Shown here: positions 37,300 through 46,744 of the stretch, piece after piece
Layout: the number at the start of each line of letters is the position of its first letter
Numbering within the stretch: position 1 is the stretch's first letter
Assembly: GCA_002686705.1 (NCBI GenBank)
Contig: NYYH01000056.1
Span: 1 to 64,000, forward strand
Source of the DNA: Bacteroidota bacterium
GTDB lineage: Bacteria > Bacteroidota > Bacteroidia > Bacteroidales > F082
Direction of reading: 5' to 3'
Length of the DNA stretch: 64,000 bases
Notes under the pieces: generated by a model
The model's database searches: none
Seen by the model: only the letters and a program-made list of their open reading frames with translations
What the model was told of the DNA's origin: nothing
Position numbers and translations under genes: made by a program

Positions 37300-37407
37300 A
37301 GTTTGTTTTTATCAAACCAAATAATAGTAGCTCATGGTGGAACTATTGACAATGGGAATAATAAGGATAAGGGAGCTTTTGTAAAAATTATTATACCAAT
37401 TAATTGA
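37015..37407 (+). pseudogene. Chimeric ORF: IS3-type OrfA fused to histidine kinase C-terminus
   Basis: An open frame of 130 codons. Residues 1-95 match the N-terminal helix-turn-helix of IS3-family OrfA (TRRKFSSEEKIRIVIDG, ELCRREGIAQNLYYRWSKDF), which binds the element's ends. From residue 95 the sequence changes to the last part of a histidine kinase ATPase domain (LSLFLSNQIIVAHGGTID and GAFVKIIIPIN). Neither half is complete: OrfA lacks its zipper and the kinase lacks its sensor, phospho-acceptor and most of the ATP site. This is most simply the scar of an insertion followed by deletion. A short product could still be made. ATG 37042 may be the original orfA start. Confidence 0.75.
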
Positions 37408-37487
37408 TCATTCCAATTAAAGAGTTTATTATATTGATTTTTAGTTATTTTAGCAATCTTATTTAAAATCAGTTCGAAATTTTATTA

Positions 37488-38105
37488 ATGATTGAGCAAT
37501 TAATACAGGCTTTTGTTGTGTTGTGGGTTGTAATAGACCCAATAGGATCAGTGCCTGTTTTTTTGGCATCGACAAATACATTAAGTAGTAAGGAACGTAA
37601 GATAACCGCCTTTAGGGCAGTACTATTTGCTGCTATCGTCCTGCTATTTTTCCTCGTATTAGGTCAGTTGATACTGGAAGCAATGGATATTTCGATATCA
37701 GCATTCCAGATTGCCGGAGGATTAGTGCTATTATATTTTGGTTTCACGATGATATTTGGTGAGAGTAAGCCTGAGAGTGAGATGAACATGAAAGATAGCA
37801 AGGTTGATGTAGCAATATTTCCGATGGCTGTACCATCTTTGGCCAGTCCGGGTGCAATGATGGCAATAGTATTACTCACCGAAAATGAAACTTTTACGTT
37901 TATGAATCAATTTATTACAGCATTAGTGATGATATTTGTATTGCTCATAGCATGGGTACTATTGCTGGCTGCCAGCAAAATTCAAAAGGTAATTGGCGAT
38001 TCAGGAGCAGCTATCATAAGTAGAGTAATGGGATTAATTTTGGCCGCCGTTGCAGTAGATAGTATTCTTGAAGGTCTTGTAGTTTATTTTAATCTTAATA
38101 TATAA
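37488..38105 (+). CDS. MarC family membrane protein
   Basis: A 205-residue inner-membrane protein with six helices typical of MarC/UPF0056: the start VLWVVIDPIGSVPVFLASTN, the middle AGGLVLLYFGFTMIFGES, FPMAVPSLASPGAMMAIVL, and the end RVMGLILAAVAVDSILEGL. The family was once linked to multiple antibiotic resistance, but its transport role is unproven. It follows the insertion scar by 80 bases, and its reading frame appears complete. Confidence 0.9.
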   Translation: MIEQLIQAFVVLWVVIDPIGSVPVFLASTNTLSSKERKITAFRAVLFAAIVLLFFLVLGQLILEAMDISISAFQIAGGLVLLYFGFTMIFGESKPESEMNMKDSKVDVAIFPMAVPSLASPGAMMAIVLLTENETFTFMNQFITALVMIFVLLIAWVLLLAASKIQKVIGDSGAAIISRVMGLILAAVAVDSILEGLVVYFNLNI

Positions 38106-38362
38106 GTTTGAATGTGATAAATTAAAATAATGTTAACAGGCAACAGTTTGTGAGATTCTTATGTCTGTCATTATAAACTCTTTGAATAAGATAAAAACTA
38201 GTTAACTAATAAAGATAAATTTAATATGAAATGAGCATAAATAAATTTAAGCATTTATATCAATCGAAATGATTAAATTTTTTGTGCGAAAGTGAAACGG
38301 TTGCATGAGTGAAGAAATTTTATATTAGCTTCATTCATAATGCAATATAAAATTTTAAACAC

Positions 38363-39940
38363 ATGAAAAAAAATCTATTATCCTTTACATTTATTGTTCT
38401 TTTTATAAGTTCATTCGCTCAGCTCAACATAGAAGAGTTGGGATTTCTTCCTTATACCGCACCCCTCAGTGATATCTGGGCTCATGTGGATTCAGAAGGT
38501 AATGAATATGCTTTGGTAGGTACATACATTGGTTCATCCATTGTGGATGTTACTGATCCGTCTTCGCCTAATGAAGTATTTTTTGGAGCAGGTGTGAATT
38601 CAATTTGGCGGGATCTTAAAACCTGGGGTGATTACGCATATGTGTCAACCGAAGGTGGTGCAGGTATCTACATTGTTGATTTGAGCCCTTTGCCAGGTGC
38701 TATTACCAACACAACCCTTTTTACTGGCTCTACTTACCCCTTTACTACTGTTCATAATATTTATATTGATGAGACCGGAAAGCTCTATAATTTCGGCTCT
38801 GACAATGGAGCAGGAGGAGTTATTATTTACGATTTGACCTCCGACCCAATGAACCCTGTTGAGCTTGGCAGGTTCGACGATTATTATTTTCATGATGGTA
38901 TGGCACGTGGTGACACGCTTTGGGGAGCTGCTATCTACCAAGGTTTTTTTACTGCTGTAGATGTAAGTGATCCTTCTAATCCTACGGCGATGGCAACCAA
39001 ATCCACACCTGGATATTTTGCACATAATTGTTGGATATCTGATGATGGAAATTTTCTGTTTACTACCGATGAAATTGAGAATGGATATATTGCTGCTTAT
39101 GATGTCTCTGATTTCGGTAATATTTTTGAAACTGACCGAGTATAGTCTAGCCCGGGAAATAACGTAATTCCACATAATGTCCACGTTCTAAACGATTATT
39201 TAGTAACAGCATATTATAGTGATGGAGTTACTATTCATGATGCAACTCGACCTGGTAATTTAATTGAAGTCGGGAATTATGATACTTCTCCAAATTACTC
39301 AGGCCCAGGTTATAATGGTAGTTGGGGAGCCACTCCATACCTTCCTTCAGGGAATATCCTTGCTGCAGATATTGAAGAAGGCTTGTACATTCTTGGCCCT
39401 GATTATAAAAAAGGTTGTTACCTTGAAGGAATGGTTACTGATAGCGCAACTGGGTTGCCAATTAATAATGTTGAGATAGAGATTCTAACTACTGAGATCA
39501 TTGATGTAAGTGATTTATCAGGAAACTTTGCGTTTGGAACGCCGACAGCCGAAGTATATAATATTAAATTTTCACACCATAATTACAATACAAAAGTAAT
39601 TGAAGGTGTAACCCTTGAAAATGGTATACTTACATATCTGGAAGTTGAGCTTTCAAGCTGGTTCGTAGGAATAGGTGATGAATTTGAAACTGCTCAAATA
39701 ACAATAGGCCCTAATCCATTTATTAATTCTACAAATCTTAAATTCCACTTAGAAAATAAAATGTCCTCAGGTTCTGTGATACAAGTTTATTCAATGAATG
39801 GAACAATTGTTCAGGAGATTGCTATTACTGAGCAAGAAGCATCGATTAAAATAGGAGAGAATCTTAAAGCTGGTGTTTATTATGTAAGATTAGTGAACGG
39901 TACCTCTGTAATCAAGCCTGTTTTAATACAAAAGTTGTAG
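38363..39940 (+). pseudogene. Choice-of-anchor B family type IX secreted protein interrupted by one TAG
   Basis: One continuous frame of 526 codons apart from a TAG at 39143-39145. Before it, 260 residues: signal peptide (LLSFTFIVLFISSFAQ) and LVIVD/choice-of-anchor B repeats (GSSIVDVTDPSSPNEV, YIVDLSPLPG, FTAVDVSDPSNPTAM). After it, in the same frame, the domain carries on (SSPGNNVIPHNVHVLNDYL, DGVTIHDATRPGN) into a carboxypeptidase-like fold and a type IX sorting domain ending VIKPVLIQKL. Gln (CAG) is common at this place, so a single C-to-T change explains the stop. Without read-through the product would lose its sorting signal. Confidence 0.85.
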
Positions 39941-39945
39941 AAGAA

Positions 39946-42168
39946 TTACTTGATAATCAATTTCTTTGTGCAAACGAAGCCGTTTGTTCGAATTCGTGTG
40001 AGGTATATTCCAGGTGAAGTACCTTCAAGATCAATCTTCATTTCGCTACCTGAATAAGTAAATTGATGTGTTGAAATAACTTGACCTAAAAAGTTTAAGA
40101 TTTGAACGTTAACATTTTCATAATAGGGTTTACCACGTAATTGAAGATAAACGACAGACTTGGCTGGGTTAGGGAAGACGTCTACGTTGATATTATCAGT
40201 GTTTGTTTCCCTTATTCCAATATAACTAGGAATTCCTTTCTTTAGAACTGTAATTCCTCCAGCATATTCACCATAAATAAGTTCGGTATTACCATCGTTA
40301 TTCAGGTCGGCACCTGAAATTGTAATATTTAAACCTGATAAGAAAAGAGAATCGACTATATTAAAACTCCCATTAAGATTACCATCAATATTATTGTACT
40401 GATAAAGAAACCCTTGTTCTGAACCAACATACAGCACGTAATTTCCTACTGAATCATTTGTTAAAAAGGGTGCGCTATATCCCGAGCAACATTCCAGTAA
40501 TACATCAACTGCCCCAAAGAAATCATTAGTAGGCGAACTTGTAAACAATGCTTCTGTGGGTGTTCCAATATTCTCAAAGTAGTCAATTGTACCACTTCTT
40601 TCTCCAACTATCATATCTAGTTTTCCATCGCGGTTAACATCAACAATTTGAGGCATAGCCGTTTCGCCAACATCAATATTCATATAAACAGGCTTACTTA
40701 AAGAAAATTCAGCAGGTGATCCTGTATCAGCATTATTTACAAAGTAGTGTAGTTGACCATCTTCATTACCAATAATCATATCCTTATCACCATCAGCATC
40801 CATATCGCCGAAGGTTGGGTAAACACTGTTAATATTGAAAGATGAAAGGTCTGCATAGTCCCGGTCAACCATGTCAAAAGAAGGATCTGTTAAAGTACCG
40901 GTATTAAGAAGTAGGGCCAGCTTGCTATCGAAGTTACCGGATGACACAAAATACCCGAAGTTACCAATTATGATATCGAGTAAGCCATCTGAATTAGCGT
41001 CAAAGAAAACAGGCCTGGCGCCTTCTCCAACGTCTATCATTTCGCCTTGTAAAAAATCATTATCCTGAAACTCAAAAATCGGAACCAAATCCGTTCCTGC
41101 ATTTTTATAGTACAATATATTGTTAAAGTTTTCAGATGTATTAGGATTGTTTGGGCTGATGATCAAATCTTGTTTATTGTCATTATTTACATCTAAATGA
41201 AATGCAGCCGGAAATACGGTAAGGTTTACAGGTGTTGAGTAAGAAGGAAACATTGTATCTTGACTTGTCATGCTTGCTATATTTTTGGTGCCTTCGTTAT
41301 TGAGTCTTACCAGATTATTAAATGAAATATCACCAAGTAATAAATCTAGTAGTCCATTTCCAGTCAGATCAAGTGCTAAAGAAGCTGAACCTGCGTGCCG
41401 ATTACCCTTAATTTCTCTGGAAGAATTTTCGGAGCAAGTATCAAATAGCGTTATACTGTTATCCATTGAACTTTCAGAAAAATAACCCCAGCAACTAGAT
41501 TGTAGTTCGAACTCAAGGCTATTGCAATTGCCATATTTTTCAATTGACATATTCTTATGGAACATCATAGCATTACCAAGCACATCGAAAGAAAGAATAT
41601 CCATATCCCCATCCCCATCAACATCTGTAATGGCAGGGATATCCGGAGGACTAACATAGAGGTAGGTCAGACCAAGAGAAGTTTCCGATAGCAATAATGG
41701 CGAAACCAATGTAAATTTTAAACCTGGAACGGGACCAGATTCATTCCTGTACAAGGCTACTCCAGCAGGTACACTTGTAAAAATATCCTTTTTCCCATCG
41801 CAATTATAGTCGGCCAAAAGTGTCCAGTTATGCATTACAGGAAATTTGTGTTGATATCTGGCATCGTGCTTATAATCAACCTGATCAGTAGTTCCTGAAT
41901 TGATAAAAGTTTTTACCACTCCATACCAATTACGTTCAAATGCAAATAGATCTTTAATGCCATCTCCGTTAAGATCGATTTCAGAAAACTGCGGACTATT
42001 AAATCCTCCGGCCCAGGCATTTGTTAATGGGAGGCTTGCATCTGTTACAAGAATCGAATCGTAGCGGACAAAATGCAGTTGTGCAAAAGTAAATGTTGGT
42101 ACGAACGTCAGTATAATTAACAATCTAATACCCTGAAACATCATATATTGATTTATGTTTTTAATCAT
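39946..42168 (-). CDS. FG-GAP/VCBS repeat protein with type IX sorting domain
   Basis: A 740-residue exported protein. After a signal peptide (LLIILTFVPTFTFAQ) come at least seven FG-GAP/VCBS repeats with calcium-binding-like loops (DLNGDGIKDLFAFE, DVDGDGDMDILSFD, DVNRDGKLDMIVGE, DLNNDGNTELIYGE), which should fold into a beta-propeller. The C terminus is a type IX sorting domain (VFPNPAKSVVYLQ ... TKKLIIK). It overlaps the upstream di-heme peroxidase gene by four bases (ATGA), so it belongs to the MbnP/peroxidase operon and may be a surface partner or substrate of it. Confidence 0.87.
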   Translation of the reverse strand: MIKNINQYMMFQGIRLLIILTFVPTFTFAQLHFVRYDSILVTDASLPLTNAWAGGFNSPQFSEIDLNGDGIKDLFAFERNWYGVVKTFINSGTTDQVDYKHDARYQHKFPVMHNWTLLADYNCDGKKDIFTSVPAGVALYRNESGPVPGLKFTLVSPLLLSETSLGLTYLYVSPPDIPAITDVDGDGDMDILSFDVLGNAMMFHKNMSIEKYGNCNSLEFELQSSCWGYFSESSMDNSITLFDTCSENSSREIKGNRHAGSASLALDLTGNGLLDLLLGDISFNNLVRLNNEGTKNIASMTSQDTMFPSYSTPVNLTVFPAAFHLDVNNDNKQDLIISPNNPNTSENFNNILYYKNAGTDLVPIFEFQDNDFLQGEMIDVGEGARPVFFDANSDGLLDIIIGNFGYFVSSGNFDSKLALLLNTGTLTDPSFDMVDRDYADLSSFNINSVYPTFGDMDADGDKDMIIGNEDGQLHYFVNNADTGSPAEFSLSKPVYMNIDVGETAMPQIVDVNRDGKLDMIVGERSGTIDYFENIGTPTEALFTSSPTNDFFGAVDVLLECCSGYSAPFLTNDSVGNYVLYVGSEQGFLYQYNNIDGNLNGSFNIVDSLFLSGLNITISGADLNNDGNTELIYGEYAGGITVLKKGIPSYIGIRETNTDNINVDVFPNPAKSVVYLQLRGKPYYENVNVQILNFLGQVISTHQFTYSGSEMKIDLEGTSPGIYLTRIRTNGFVCTKKLIIK

Positions 42169-43232
42169 TTAAAAGGATTAGAGTAATCCGAATTATTTAC
42201 AAAAGTAGTATCTGTAAGCGTTTTAACGAAGGCAATCAGGTTATTTTTTTCTTCTTCATTTAGATGAACCCCTCCTTGACTTACTTTTTTCATCAGAGGA
42301 TCAATAGTCGAAGACCAAACTATTCCTTCACTATAGAAATCAATTACCTCTTCAAGAGTTGTAAACCTGCCGTCGTGCATATATGGTGCGGTGAATTCAA
42401 TGTTTCGTAGAGTAGGAGTTTTGAATTTGCCTTGATCGTTTGGATTGTTTGTGATATTTGAAAGTCCTTCATCATTAAAAATAGAATCTAATCCATTATT
42501 ATGAAAAAGGTTATCAGTAAACAAAATGGTAGTATGGCAATGAAAACAATCTCCTTTTTCAGTGAAGAAAATCTCAAATCCTTTTGCTTCTGTTTGCGAA
42601 AGAGAAACTTCTCCTCTTAAATATTTGTCCCATTTTGAATTTGAAGAGATTATGGTACGTTCAAATTGTGCAATAGCCTTAACTACTAGCATTGAGTCTA
42701 TTTCATGGGTTCCAAAAGATTTAAAAAACAAATCAGGGTAGTTTGCATGGTTATTAAGTTTAATCTCTGCATCGGTCCATTCTAAGTGCATTTCTATTGG
42801 GTTAGGCACAGGACCAAGAGCTTGTTCCTCGATGGTTTTCGCTCTTCCATCCCAAAACAAAGAAGGCAGCCATCCAATATTTATAACAGCAGGTGCATTT
42901 CGGTCGCCTTTAATACCATCAATACCCTCACTGGTTTGTTTTCCATTATCAGAGAAAGCAAAACTCTGACTATGACAAGTGGCACATGATTGAGAATCAT
43001 TTCCCGACAATATTTCATCGTAAAAAAGCAATCTTCCCAAAGCAACACCTTCAACAGTTAATGGATTATTATCGGGGATAACCATATCCGGAAATCCTTG
43101 AGGTATTATTAATTCAAGAGGAGTTGGATCAAATGTCTCTTGTGGGTTCTCATCACCAGATCCAGCCTTTTTACAATTTGTTAATAATAATGTAGCTATC
43201 ACTATTAAAGCGACTATATAATATTGTTTCAT
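42165..43232 (-). CDS. Di-heme cytochrome c peroxidase/MauG/MbnH family lipoprotein
   Basis: A 355-residue lipoprotein (lipobox LLTNC, Cys20) with two haem c sites, CATCH at 83-87 and CFHCH at 229-233, the layout of bacterial cytochrome c peroxidases and the MauG/MbnH enzymes. It keeps the loop GDRNAPAVINIGW and the PNPIEMH motif (about 143-149), whose Glu is needed for peroxide chemistry in the family, and TAPYMHDGRF near 281-290. With MbnP encoded two genes upstream, it may oxidise a Trp in that protein as MbnH does, rather than just removing peroxide. That is inference from context. Confidence 0.88.
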   Translation of the reverse strand: MKQYYIVALIVIATLLLTNCKKAGSGDENPQETFDPTPLELIIPQGFPDMVIPDNNPLTVEGVALGRLLFYDEILSGNDSQSCATCHSQSFAFSDNGKQTSEGIDGIKGDRNAPAVINIGWLPSLFWDGRAKTIEEQALGPVPNPIEMHLEWTDAEIKLNNHANYPDLFFKSFGTHEIDSMLVVKAIAQFERTIISSNSKWDKYLRGEVSLSQTEAKGFEIFFTEKGDCFHCHTTILFTDNLFHNNGLDSIFNDEGLSNITNNPNDQGKFKTPTLRNIEFTAPYMHDGRFTTLEEVIDFYSEGIVWSSTIDPLMKKVSQGGVHLNEEEKNNLIAFVKTLTDTTFVNNSDYSNPFK

Positions 43233-43277
43233 GCCAAAAGTTAAATCTAATAGTTACAATCAATGATCTGCTTTCAA

Positions 43278-44279
43278 TTAAAACGGATTAGAAAGCTCTG
43301 GATTGTGTAAATAAGAAGTATCGGTAAGTGTTTTCAAAAAAGCAATCAAATTATCTTTATCTTCCTGTAGAAGATGCACACCACCCTGATGAACCTTTTT
43401 CATTAAAGGGTCAACTGTAGGTGACCATACTACTCCTTCGCTATAAAAATCGATCACTTCTTCAATAGTTGCATATCTGCCGTCGTTCATATATGGAGCA
43501 GTTAGCATAATATTTCTTAAAGTTGGCGATTTGAACTTGCCAATATCATTAGGATCACCAGTAATCTCTTCACGTCCTAATTGAGGAGTACTATCCAGAC
43601 CATTATTATGAAATCGGTTATCGGTGAACAGCATGGTTGCATGACAATGGAAGCAGTCACCCTTTTCCGTAAAAAACACTTCAAAACCCTTTGCTTCAGC
43701 CGGCGATAGAGTAGCTTCACCCTTAATATATCTGTCCCATTTTGAGTTGGCTGACATCATGGTTCTTTCAAATTGTGCAAGAGCATAGGATGCTTCTTTG
43801 GAAGTAATAACATCCACATTAAATGCTTTTTTAAATAATTCCGGGTATGAAGGATGTGAATTAAATTTACTAAAGTCGGTTTTAAAAAATTCCTCTACCT
43901 CAAACAACATAATATCTTCCAGATGTCCCTCAATTTTCCCATTCCATAGCCATACTCCATTCCATCCAAGATTAATATGAGCAAGGGAATTAACTTCTGG
44001 CCTTGTAAAAGAGTTTGCCTGAAAGTGACAACCACCGCAAGCTCTGCTATTATTTAAATCAAGCAATGAATCGTAAAACAACATCCTGCCAAGCTGAACA
44101 CCTTCAACAGTTAGCGGATTATCATCAGAAATATAGAGATCAGGAAAGCCATTAGGAATAACAAGATCATATGGAGTTGTTACATAAGGTGTATCCGGAT
44201 CAGAATCATTATTCTTTTTACAATTGGATAATAGTAAAGCAAATGATAATACGATAAGTATATAATAAGTATATTTCAT
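43278..44279 (-). CDS. Divergent di-heme peroxidase paralogue, lipoprotein
   Basis: A 333-residue lipoprotein (lipobox LLSNC, Cys20) with haem sites CGGCH (81-85) and CFHCH (209-213). The C-terminal half is very similar to the neighbouring enzyme (FFTEKGDCFHCH, FHNNGLDS, TAPYMNDGRYATIEEVIDFYSEG), showing tandem duplication. The region between the haems differs: it is about 20 residues shorter, the GDRNAP loop is gone, and NPxEM is replaced by LFEVEEFFKTD. So it may bind peroxide poorly and act in electron transfer, or have a new substrate. It lies between MbnP (9-base gap) and the other peroxidase (45-base gap). Confidence 0.86.
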   Translation of the reverse strand: MKYTYYILIVLSFALLLSNCKKNNDSDPDTPYVTTPYDLVIPNGFPDLYISDDNPLTVEGVQLGRMLFYDSLLDLNNSRACGGCHFQANSFTRPEVNSLAHINLGWNGVWLWNGKIEGHLEDIMLFEVEEFFKTDFSKFNSHPSYPELFKKAFNVDVITSKEASYALAQFERTMMSANSKWDRYIKGEATLSPAEAKGFEVFFTEKGDCFHCHATMLFTDNRFHNNGLDSTPQLGREEITGDPNDIGKFKSPTLRNIMLTAPYMNDGRYATIEEVIDFYSEGVVWSPTVDPLMKKVHQGGVHLLQEDKDNLIAFLKTLTDTSYLHNPELSNPF

Positions 44280-44288
44280 AGTTTTAGT

Positions 44289-45038
44289 TTATTGAACCTC
44301 AAAAGTAAAAATATTAGCACCATTTTGCTGAAGTTGTTCTTGAATAGCTTCATCTTGCATAATACCACTCATTATGTTGAGATTAAGAGTATTAGGCGTT
44401 GACCACCAATTGTTAACATTCATTTTGCATTCAATGGTTTTTTCATCACCTCCTACCAGTATTAAGTCAAGGTTATCATAAGTGATATTTATAGTATGCG
44501 GAGTTGTCATTAGACGACCGAAATGATCCTGATAATTCTTTACTGTTGATGTGGAGTCGAATTTTCCTTCCAGTTTCATATAGTGATATCCACCTCCAAG
44601 CGGAACAGGCCATTCCATATTACTTTCCGGAGGGTTGACAAATGCACCTGTTACATTCTGTGCTTCTGTTAAACCAAAAACAAAAGAAAGCGAAGTATAT
44701 TCGCCATCTGGAATAGGAAACGGACTACTACTGAAAGTAAAAGTTGATTCATCTGTAGCATCTATATAATGTGGTATATTAAATCCTTCTGTACTGCCGT
44801 CTTCCTTTGTAAGAACTATGTTCGACACAAAATACCTTAATGTTGAAACGCTATATTTGTTCCCGGCAGCGTTAGTATATATTACCGTGTCAAAACTTAG
44901 CGGTTCATTATCAACAAAATGACTGAACATAATATTAATCTGGGGAAAATTCAAGTCGATGTCATCATCATTATTGCATGACATAAACATTGTGAATGAT
45001 AGTACCAAGAAAACGAATGAAAGGAATGAAAGTTTCAT
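44289..45038 (-). CDS. MbnP-like lipoprotein
   Basis: A 249-residue lipoprotein (lipobox MFMSC, Cys21). The sequence after it follows the MbnP family pattern: INIMFSHFVDNEPLSFDT, YTNAAGNKYSVSTLRYFVSNI, LSFVFGLTEAQN and the signature NMEWPVPLGGGYHYMKLEGKF with Trp143. In methanotrophs MbnP binds copper after MbnH, a di-heme enzyme, turns one of its Trp residues into kynurenine. Here it is first in an operon with two di-heme enzymes, which fits that pair. Copper or other metal handling is thus likely but not shown. Confidence 0.82.
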   Translation of the reverse strand: MKLSFLSFVFLVLSFTMFMSCNNDDDIDLNFPQINIMFSHFVDNEPLSFDTVIYTNAAGNKYSVSTLRYFVSNIVLTKEDGSTEGFNIPHYIDATDESTFTFSSSPFPIPDGEYTSLSFVFGLTEAQNVTGAFVNPPESNMEWPVPLGGGYHYMKLEGKFDSTSTVKNYQDHFGRLMTTPHTINITYDNLDLILVGGDEKTIECKMNVNNWWSTPNTLNLNIMSGIMQDEAIQEQLQQNGANIFTFEVQ

Positions 45039-45075
45039 AGATTAAAAGAGATTTAATTGTATTTAAATAAGAACG

Positions 45076-45083
45076 CAAATATA
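45076..45083 (-). promoter_or_regulatory. -7 promoter element (TATATTTG) for the MbnP operon
   Basis: On the minus strand a perfect TAnnTTTG, 37 bases before the MbnP start. The 330-base gap (45039-45368) between it and trkA holds otherwise only a -7 element for trkA; I see no other gene or structure there. Confidence 0.4.
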
Positions 45084-45308
45084 GTTGATTTGTTTTAGTT
45101 GCTTAGGTGTTTGACATATTATTACCCAATATGGTTGTTTATGGATTTCATCAATATTAATTTTATTATTTCCCCCAATTTTCATGTCAATTCGGCGAAA
45201 ATTTCTGTTGTTAAACTATTCTATAAAATTTGCATTATTGTAATTCTGAACTTTTATTAATCGAATTGAATAACCTTTAATAAAACTGCTCCATTTTGTG
45301 AATATTTT

Positions 45309-45316
45309 TAGTTTTG
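45309..45316 (+). promoter_or_regulatory. -7 promoter element (TAGTTTTG) for trkA
   Basis: A TAnnTTTG match 52 bases before the trkA start. TTTTG at 45294-45298 is closer than the preferred -33 distance, so the -33 element is uncertain. Confidence 0.38.
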
Positions 45317-45368
45317 CAACCTATTAGCAGAATGTTTAATTTTATCAATTATAACAATATTATAACAA

Positions 45369-46727
45369 ATGAATATTATCATAGCTGGTGATGGTGAAGT
45401 TGGATTTTATTTGGCTGAAGCTTTGGTGGATTCCAAGCATAATATTACCATTGTTGACCCTCATGAAGACCTCTTAAAGCTTGTGGAAACTCATGCTGAT
45501 TTAATGACTATTGTAGGAGAGTCGAATTCAGTTGCTGTGCTTAAAAAGGCGAATGTCGCTAAAGCAGATTTAGTTATTTCAGTTTTACATAGCGAATCAA
45601 TAAATATTATGACTGCAATATTAGCTAAGAAACTTGGTGCTAAATATACCATTGCTAGAGTAAATACACTTCAAAACCTAAATGAAGAAAATCAAAAGAT
45701 ATATAATGAATTAGGAATTGATGTATTGCTTTCTCCTGAGGATATTGCTGGACATGAGGTTGTAAAATTGTTACAACAGCCTGCTGCTGTTGAGATTTTT
45801 GAATTATCGGAAGGTAAGTTGCAGGTACTTCTGATCAGAATAAGTCCCGAAGCATCTGTTGTAAACCAGTCGCTTAATGATATTGCTTCAAAATATGATA
45901 ATCTTGACTTTAGAGCTGTTGCCATACACAGAGGAGAGGATACATTTATTCCAGACGGGAATTCTGTCTTTTTACCCAATGATTTTGTTTATGTAATAAC
46001 AAAACCTGAAGGGATCGACGAATTGCTTAAATTGGGAGGAAAACAAGATGTTGAAATCAACACTATTATGGTTGTAGGCGGAGGAAGGGTTGGGAAGGTA
46101 ATAGCTAAACAACTTGAAACAGAACTAAATATTAAACTTATTGAACAAGATCGTGAACGATCTTTGAAACTTAGTGATTTGTTGGATGACACATTAATTA
46201 TTAATGGAGATGCGCGAGATATTAACTTGCTGGAAGATGAAGGAATTGAGGGAGTAGATGCCTTTATTGCTGTTACAAATAGCTCTGAAACGAATATATT
46301 AACATGCCTTCACGCTAAAAAATTCGGAGTTAAAAAAACAATTGCACTTGTTGAAAACCTCGATTATATTGAAATATCTCAAAATATTGGTATCGACACT
46401 ATTATAAATAAAAAGCTTAGCGCTGCAAGTTATATGATAAAGCATTCTATGAGTGATGAAGTAGCATCATTAAAATGCTTGAGTGGTATAAACTCCGATG
46501 TTGTTGAGTTCATTGCAAAGAAAGGCTCACCTGTTACGCAAAAACCTATCAGAAACCTTCGGATGCCAGAGGGTGCACTTATAGGTGGAATAATCAGAGG
46601 TGATACATCATATATTGCAATTGGCGATTTCCAGATCGAGAAAAACGATAAAGTTGTAGTATTTGCCTTGCCGGGAATTTCTCATACAATTGAAAAGATG
46701 TTTCTTAAACCTGGCTTTGGTTTTTAG
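45369..46727 (+). CDS. trkA: Trk potassium uptake regulator TrkA
   Basis: A 452-residue cytosolic gating subunit of Trk potassium uptake. It has two RCK units, each a Rossmann NAD(H)-binding domain plus a TrkA-C domain: IIIAGDGEVGFYLAEAL with the ribose-binding acidic residue in IVDPHEDLL, and IMVVGGGRVGKVIAKQLE with IKLIEQDRE. The second TrkA-C runs to the end. It is followed after 17 bases by trkH, the membrane channel it should gate, so the pair form an operon, although trkH is frameshifted here. Confidence 0.95.
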   Translation: MNIIIAGDGEVGFYLAEALVDSKHNITIVDPHEDLLKLVETHADLMTIVGESNSVAVLKKANVAKADLVISVLHSESINIMTAILAKKLGAKYTIARVNTLQNLNEENQKIYNELGIDVLLSPEDIAGHEVVKLLQQPAAVEIFELSEGKLQVLLIRISPEASVVNQSLNDIASKYDNLDFRAVAIHRGEDTFIPDGNSVFLPNDFVYVITKPEGIDELLKLGGKQDVEINTIMVVGGGRVGKVIAKQLETELNIKLIEQDRERSLKLSDLLDDTLIINGDARDINLLEDEGIEGVDAFIAVTNSSETNILTCLHAKKFGVKKTIALVENLDYIEISQNIGIDTIINKKLSAASYMIKHSMSDEVASLKCLSGINSDVVEFIAKKGSPVTQKPIRNLRMPEGALIGGIIRGDTSYIAIGDFQIEKNDKVVVFALPGISHTIEKMFLKPGFGF

Positions 46728-46744
46728 TTTAACACAGAACAGTC

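Noticed and set aside
38645..39184. Minus-strand ORF of 179 codons
   Set aside because: It is antisense to the choice-of-anchor B gene, whose plus-strand frame has clear domains; the minus frame has no recognisable motifs.
39383..39940. A separate short type IX sorting-domain gene
   Set aside because: It is in the same frame as the upstream choice-of-anchor B part and joins it through continuous homologous sequence with only one stop codon between.
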